From: Anaerolineae bacterium
GTDB taxonomy: Bacteria; Chloroflexota; Anaerolineae; Aggregatilineales; Phototrophicaceae
Length of the DNA: 64,000 nucleotides
NCBI GenBank assembly: GCA_022841825.1
Contig: JALHQT010000002.1
Coordinates: forward strand, 269,266-333,265
Direction of reading: 5' to 3'
Positions 61,001 through 64,000 of this stretch are shown here, piece after piece. Below the pieces are notes generated by a model that saw nothing but the letters and a program-made list of their open reading frames with translations, was not told the origin of the DNA and searched no databases. The stretch's first letter is position 1. Every line of letters begins with the position of its first letter. The position numbers and the translations under genes are program-made.

Positions 61001-64000
61001 CGCGGGCAGCGCGCGCATCAGCTACAGCGCCGACAGCGCGATGAGCGTGCCCAGTGTGCCCGGCATCCTCAACGAGCTGAATCCGACGACGACCGTTCCG
61101 GCGGGTCTGATCAGCTTCGGCTTGACCGGTCCGCGCGAACTGCGCTTCGATGTTGGGCAGGTCGTCAACAATGACACCGACAATGCCACCAACAGCGAAC
61201 CCCTGATCATCGAATTCCAGGTCGTCGTCGTCAACACGGCAGGCAACACCATTGGCGCGAGCTGGGCGAACGACTTCGAGGTCGATTTGAACAACGACGG
61301 CACGGACGAAGATGTTTCCAACGAAGTCTTCAATCTCGTCCAGGAACCTGTCCTCAGCGCCACAAAAGCCCTTGTCAGCACAGCGCCAACCGCGCCGCTC
61401 CAGAACGTGGTCTACGACATTGTAATCACGGCGGGGAGTGCGGCGAATCAGGTAACCGCCTTTGACCTGAACGTGCTCGACGTTCTGCATCCCGATCTCG
61501 AACTCCTGAGCGCTGTCATCCAGCTCAATCCAGGCTACGTGAGCATCACCGCAGATAACAGCACCTTGGGTGTAGGCGGCACGGTCAACCTGACACTCAA
61601 TCGACTGGAGCCGGGCGACAGTGTGATCATCCGCGTGACGGCGGAACTGGAAGCGAGCATCTCGAACGGCGAGACCGTCGGCAACAGCGCGACGGTCACC
61701 TGGACGAGCCTGCCCGGCGCGCAGGGCACGGGCAATGCCACCCCCGGCGCGAGCGGGGCGGCGGATGGCGAGCGCAATGGCAGCCTGACGGGCGAGAATG
61801 ACCACAGCGTCACGACCAACACGGTTGACTTCACCTTCGCTCTGCCCAACCTGACGGTCGCCAAGAGCAACAACGTCAGCGGCGCGACCACCGCCCCCGG
61901 CGCGTGGACGTGGACGCTGGCGATTGCCAACAGCGGCACCGCCGTCGCCAACTTCGCGGTCGGCGCGACGATCCTGACCGACACGCTGCCCGCCGGACCG
62001 ACCTACGCCGTCGGCACCCAGCCCGCTGGCTACGGCTGCGCCATCGCCGCCAACGTCCTGACCTGCACCGCCAGCAGCGCGGTCACGATAGCCGTCGGTG
62101 ACACGCCGACGGTCACGATTGACGTCACAGGTGCGGCGGTCGGCAGCTATGCCAACACCGCGACGGTTGACCCGACCAACGCCGTGACCGAAAGCAACGA
62201 AGGCGACAACGACTCGCCGCAGGACACCGTAACGGTCTCCGCACCCAACCTGACCGTCGCCAAGAGCAACAACGTCAGCGGCGCGACCACCGCCCCTGGT
62301 GCGTGGACGTGGACGCTGGCGATTGCCAACTCCGGCACCGCCGCCGCCAACTTCGCGGTCGGCGCGACGATCCTGACCGACACGCTGCCCGCCGGACCGA
62401 CCTACGCCGTCGGCACCCAGCCCGCCGGATACAACTGCGCCATCGCCGCCAACGTCCTGACCTGCACCGCCAGCAGCGCGGTCACCATCGCGGTCGGTGA
62501 CACCCCGACCGTCACTCTCACAGTGACGAATGCAGCTGTCGGCAGCTATCCCAACACCGCCACCGTTGACCCAGGCAACGTCGTCACCGAGAGCAACGAA
62601 GGGGACAACACCTCGCCGCAGGACACGGTGACGGTGACCGCCGCGCTGGTGCCCAACCTGACGGTCGCCAAGAGCAACAACGTCAGCGGCGCGACCACCG
62701 CCCCCGGCGCGTGGACGTGGACGCTGGCGATTGCCAACAGCGGGACAGCAGCCGCCAACTTCGCCGTCGGCGCGACGATTTTGACCGACACGCTGCCCAC
62801 CGGACCGACCTACGCCGTCGGCACTGCACCTGCGGGTTACTCGTGCGCCGTCGCGGCGAACGTCCTGACCTGTACCGCCACCAGCGCGGTCACGATAGCC
62901 GTCGGTGACACCCCGACGGTCACGATTGACGTCACAGGCGCGGCAGTCGGCAGCTATGCCAACACCGCGACGGTTGACCCGACCAACGCCGTGACCGAAA
63001 GCAACGAAGGCGACAACGACTCGCCGCAGGACACCGTAACGGTCTCCGCACCCAACCTGACGGTCGCCAAGAGCAACAACGTCAGCGGCGCGACCACCGC
63101 CCCTGGTGCGTGGACGTGGACGCTCACGATTGGCAACTCCGGCACCGCCGCCGCCAACTTCGCGGTCGGCGCGACGATCCTGACTGACACGCTGCCTGCC
63201 GGACCGACCTACGCCGTCGGAACTGCACCTGCTGGATACAACTGCACCATCGCCGCCAACGTCCTGACCTGCACTGCCAGCAGCGCGGTCACGATAGCCG
63301 TCGGTGACACTCCGACGGTGACGATTACCGTCACAGGCGCGGCAGTCGGCAGCTATCCCAACACTGCGACGGTTGACCCGACCAACGCCGTGACCGAATC
63401 GAATGAGACGGACAACACCTCGCCGCAGGACACCGTGACGGTGACCGCCGCGCTGGTGCCCAACCTGACGGTCGCCAAGAGCAACAGCGTCAGCGGCGCG
63501 ACCACCGCCCCCGGCGCGTGGACGTGGACGCTGGCGATTACCAACTCCGGCACTGCCGCCGCCAACTTCGCCATCGGCGCGACCCTCCTGACCGACACGC
63601 TGCCCGCCGGACCGACCTATGCCGTCGGCACCCAGCCCGCTGGCTACGGCTGCGCCATCGCCGCCAACGTCCTGACCTGCACTGCCAGCAGCGCGGTCAC
63701 GATAGCCGTCGGTGACACTCCGACGGTGACGATTACCGTCACAGGCGCGGCAGTCGGCAGCTATCCCAACACTGCGACGGTTGACCCGACCAACGCCGTG
63801 ACCGAATCGAATGAGACGGACAACACCTCGCCGCAGGACACCGTGACGGTGACCGCCGCGCTGGTGCCCAACCTGACGGTCGCCAAGAGCAACAGCGTCA
63901 GCGGCGCGACCACCGCCCCCGGCGCGTGGACGTGGACGCTGGCGATTACCAACTCCGGCACTGCCGCCGCCAACTTCGCCATCGGCGCGACCCTCCTGAC
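55098..64000 (+). CDS. Giant secreted DUF11-repeat surface protein (runs off right edge)
   Basis: One open frame of at least 2967 codons with no stop before the edge. Signal peptide 1-37 (ends RAFAQ). Then a beta-rich N-terminal region (about 40-330), DUF11-type segments with TKTFSP-like starts (near 56100, 57055 and 57440), a jelly-roll-like insert (about 56490-57035), further DUF11 units, and from 58551 a ladder of tandem ~133-136-residue units beginning NLTVAKSN. A different ~350-residue block at 59755 is duplicated at 60810. Such proteins are wall or sheath adhesins and may be anchored at the missing C-terminus. No catalytic domain is seen. Confidence 0.88.
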   Translation, partial: MRTTFFWTPVFLRRLVFFCMLLVLLGALFPTGRAFAQTGLRVTPITWDIIGLDSNNPTTGPRLFPVGAEVCNTTGSAQANVLVTFTWASPDTGIDLRPGSLSSITFPTLAAGACVDAYFEVEVDTAPAPYGQSRSYSITARDNNGTGANQGSSPTPRQLFVERLISQSRNSTNNVAFGTSLLSLTNVPAGGSMNLLVGETYFIRLDASTATQGYEQLESFITLSNTIFQILDVSTTYSANTAPPSRVPNPNDQLYADACLWDANPNSPTYSNCLQSSLKSGGTIQVTYQVRIISGGGTTQTLNSLIYDFSGSSFHYNADYSSSVRFANIIDPTTATISKTFSPSTTGLGGISRLIFTLTNPNAGTLSGYNFSDPLPGGMQVASPANPSTSGCGTATFAPAPGATSLSFSGGTVAGNGTCTVAVNVTAPVGVYNNVSNNLFIGSINTGDNATATLTVNNAPPPPACLPGQPIATWNFSNLATGLNAAPAATTSTVASNAAAAAGAGARSQINGAQNQGPVATDPANSWELDNINTGALVIANNEYYQFSVNTTGFESVTLNFAVRRTSQGPQNAQLYYDLDNNIANGQTASTIYSLPAQATWYPQTITLTSGLNPSGQTFFRIYAYNSGNNNNGHSIFLDGVSFTGCGVVQQPTIAKAFSPTTIAANGTSTLTFTLTNPNASALTGAAFSDTLPAGISVATTPAATNTCLGTWSPSAGATTLTFSGGTIPASGSCTLSVNVTGATAGSYLNTSGFLSTTQSGTNNTATGVATATLTVIAPPVIDKQFSPNPVVAGGTSRITFSIINPNQDNSISGVAFSDPLPSGMTVAATPNAATSGCGAPTFAPVAGANSFSFSNGTIASGATCTVSVNVTVVASPAPASYLNTVTVSHVVNSVTVNGNTTSDTLNVTAPSPSVSIIKQVGLTNNPAGSWFNYLAVAVGTPIYYQVTIENTGDVPLNIFSVSDPLVSLASCGFPGTLPVPVAANNNHIATCIVGPVNAAPGEILNTANVLADYSGISVGDTSQARYATTGLTVDKQTTTTGYTNVGDTISYTYLVTNSGAAVLSGPVTISDNRITGVVCPALTTIVPPAGDGDDFFDPGEALTCTATYTVVAADLPPSATSVTNIASASAGGVTSPTDTVTVNWAAAAQPNLTVAKSNNVGGTTTAPGAWTWTLAIANSGTAAADFAVGATILTDTLPAGASYAVGTAPTGYNCAIVTNTLTCTASAAVSIGTADTPTVTIDVTGAAIGVFPNTATVDPGNTIAESDETDNDSPQDTVTVTGQPNLTVAKSNNVSGTTTAPGAWTWTLTIDNSGTAVANFAVGATILTDTLPAGATYAVGIQPAGYNCNIAANVLTCTASGAVSIGTTDTPTVTIDVTGAAVGSYPNTATVDLTNAITESDETDNDSPQDTVTVSAPNLTVAKSNDVSGATTAFGSWTWTLTIANSGTAAANFADTATILTDTLPAGPTYAVGTQPAGYNCAIAANVLTCTASGAVSIAVGATPTVTITVTGADVGSYPNTATVDPTNAVTESDETDNTSPQDTVVVSLGTVNTLKSVDGTSEAHTSDATADTVVDPRPVVVGEVITYRLVVEVPEGTSPDLQFTDTLAPNVEYIAGSTRISYSADSTMSVPSVPGILNELNPATTVPAGLISFGLTSPRELRFDVGQVVNNDTDNATNSELLIVEFQVVVVNTADNTIGASWANDFEVDLNNDGTDEDASNEVFNLVQEPSVSASKSINTLLSNPTGTTSFDGGDTVVYDITIAAGNAANQAAAFDLRVLDAIDANLDLITVSFIGTPAYATTADNSDYAIPVQGVDVTISELRPGDSLTVRVTAVVRSSVSVGQLIGNIATTTWTSLPGVQGTGNATPGASGAADGERNGSLTGENDYSTSGSVNFTVAGTVNTLKSVDGTSEAHTSDATADTVVDPRPVVVGEVITYRLVVEVPEGTSPDLQFTDTLAPNVEYIAGSARISYSADSAMSVPSVPGILNELNPTTTVPAGLISFGLTGPRELRFDVGQVVNNDTDNATNSEPLIIEFQVVVVNTAGNTIGASWANDFEVDLNNDGTDEDVSNEVFNLVQEPVLSATKALVSTAPTAPLQNVVYDIVITAGSAANQVTAFDLNVLDVLHPDLELLSAVIQLNPGYVSITADNSTLGVGGTVNLTLNRLEPGDSVIIRVTAELEASISNGETVGNSATVTWTSLPGAQGTGNATPGASGAADGERNGSLTGENDHSVTTNTVDFTFALPNLTVAKSNNVSGATTAPGAWTWTLAIANSGTAVANFAVGATILTDTLPAGPTYAVGTQPAGYGCAIAANVLTCTASSAVTIAVGDTPTVTIDVTGAAVGSYANTATVDPTNAVTESNEGDNDSPQDTVTVSAPNLTVAKSNNVSGATTAPGAWTWTLAIANSGTAAANFAVGATILTDTLPAGPTYAVGTQPAGYNCAIAANVLTCTASSAVTIAVGDTPTVTLTVTNAAVGSYPNTATVDPGNVVTESNEGDNTSPQDTVTVTAALVPNLTVAKSNNVSGATTAPGAWTWTLAIANSGTAAANFAVGATILTDTLPTGPTYAVGTAPAGYSCAVAANVLTCTATSAVTIAVGDTPTVTIDVTGAAVGSYANTATVDPTNAVTESNEGDNDSPQDTVTVSAPNLTVAKSNNVSGATTAPGAWTWTLTIGNSGTAAANFAVGATILTDTLPAGPTYAVGTAPAGYNCTIAANVLTCTASSAVTIAVGDTPTVTITVTGAAVGSYPNTATVDPTNAVTESNETDNTSPQDTVTVTAALVPNLTVAKSNSVSGATTAPGAWTWTLAITNSGTAAANFAIGATLLTDTLPAGPTYAVGTQPAGYGCAIAANVLTCTASSAVTIAVGDTPTVTITVTGAAVGSYPNTATVDPTNAVTESNETDNTSPQDTVTVTAALVPNLTVAKSNSVSGATTAPGAWTWTLAITNSGTAAANFAIGATLL
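58551..64000 (+). repeat. Tandem ~400-base DUF11 repeat ladder
   Basis: Unit starts (AACCTGAC.GTCGCCAAGAGC) are at 58551, 58953 and 59352, then 61848, 62247, 62655, 63054, 63462 and 63870. Periods are 399 or 408 bases, differing by a three-codon linker (SAPNLTVAK or ALVPNLTVAK). The copy at 63462 is matched by the one at 63870 with no difference over the visible part. Confidence 0.9.
59748..61805 (+). repeat. Direct duplication of a ~1055-base block inside the DUF11 gene
   Basis: GGGCACGGTCAACACCCTCA begins at 59748 and again at 60803, and the following ~550 bases are almost identical. The block ends (about 60650-60770 and 61690-61805, around GGGCACGGGCAATGCCACCC) also match, while the middle parts differ more. 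Confidence 0.85.

Noticed and set aside
58551..64000. Regularly spaced repeats that could suggest a CRISPR array
   Set aside because: Units are about 400 bases, coding, and in one frame; they lack short repeats with unique spacers, and there are no cas genes.

Overview
The window is a chromosomal segment of a GC-rich bacterium that I place, by inference, in the Chloroflexota. The basis is the combined content: a Rieske / fused cytochrome b / dihaem cytochrome c operon, a Gld-type ABC operon with a DUF4340 protein, secreted proteins with Pro/Thr-rich spacers, a large DUF11-repeat surface protein, and intergenic spaces packed with dispersed palindromes. No rRNA, phage genes, IS transposase or CRISPR array is visible. 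There is one tRNA, tRNA-Pro(CGG).

Layout. 1-735 is the N-terminal half of an aldehyde dehydrogenase (minus strand, cut by the window edge). 1135-6414 is a cytochrome bc operon (Rieske, cytochrome b, dihaem cytochrome c, terminator) followed by a polytopic membrane protein with paired His motifs. 6594-7656 holds two tandem exported FKBP-type prolyl isomerases. 7938-12735 holds a small membrane protein, an M20 carbamoylase/amidase, bioY, a conserved small protein, xseA-xseB and a three-helix membrane protein. 13139-19061 encodes three consecutive exported or anchored proteins sharing a GH-A-like TIM-barrel domain. 19423-23547 holds an orphan DUF433 protein and a ferric-iron ABC transporter (SBP, fused permease, ATPase) with a strikingly structured mRNA leader. 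23959-29425 is a GldA/GldF/GldG/DUF4340 operon with a PadR regulator upstream. 29518-32597 holds an F420-type oxidoreductase, a small cytochrome c, a CDF metal exporter and mutY.

32773-34920 is a two-gene module: an LSDAT (TRPM-like SLOG) nucleotide-sensor domain protein and a membrane-anchored TPR protein. 35057-41578 holds an alpha/beta hydrolase, an exported protein of unknown role, a hot-dog thioesterase, a Tat-exported multicopper oxidase, a zinc-ribbon protein and lgt. A CDP-alcohol phosphatidyltransferase follows, then tRNA-Pro. Directly downstream of the tRNA lies a region of visibly lower GC (42747-46543) with a 1073-residue STAND-type NTPase carrying HEAT repeats and a convergent small gene. 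This is the best candidate for a horizontally acquired, possibly defensive, unit. 46626-54944 holds two Gfo/Idh/MocA dehydrogenases, an ECF sigma / anti-sigma / bactofilin-like operon, an SDR epimerase, a HAD phosphatase overlapping a kinase-like protein with a broken P-loop, and a nitrilase-family amidase. 55098 to the right edge is one uninterrupted reading frame of at least 2967 codons, a secreted DUF11-repeat protein with near-identical tandem repeats, still open at the edge.

Spaces between genes carry at least six families of inverted repeats, some nested inside each other. They are a main source of unexplained structure here. All functional statements rest on motif recognition by eye; no database search, structure prediction or GC calculation was run.
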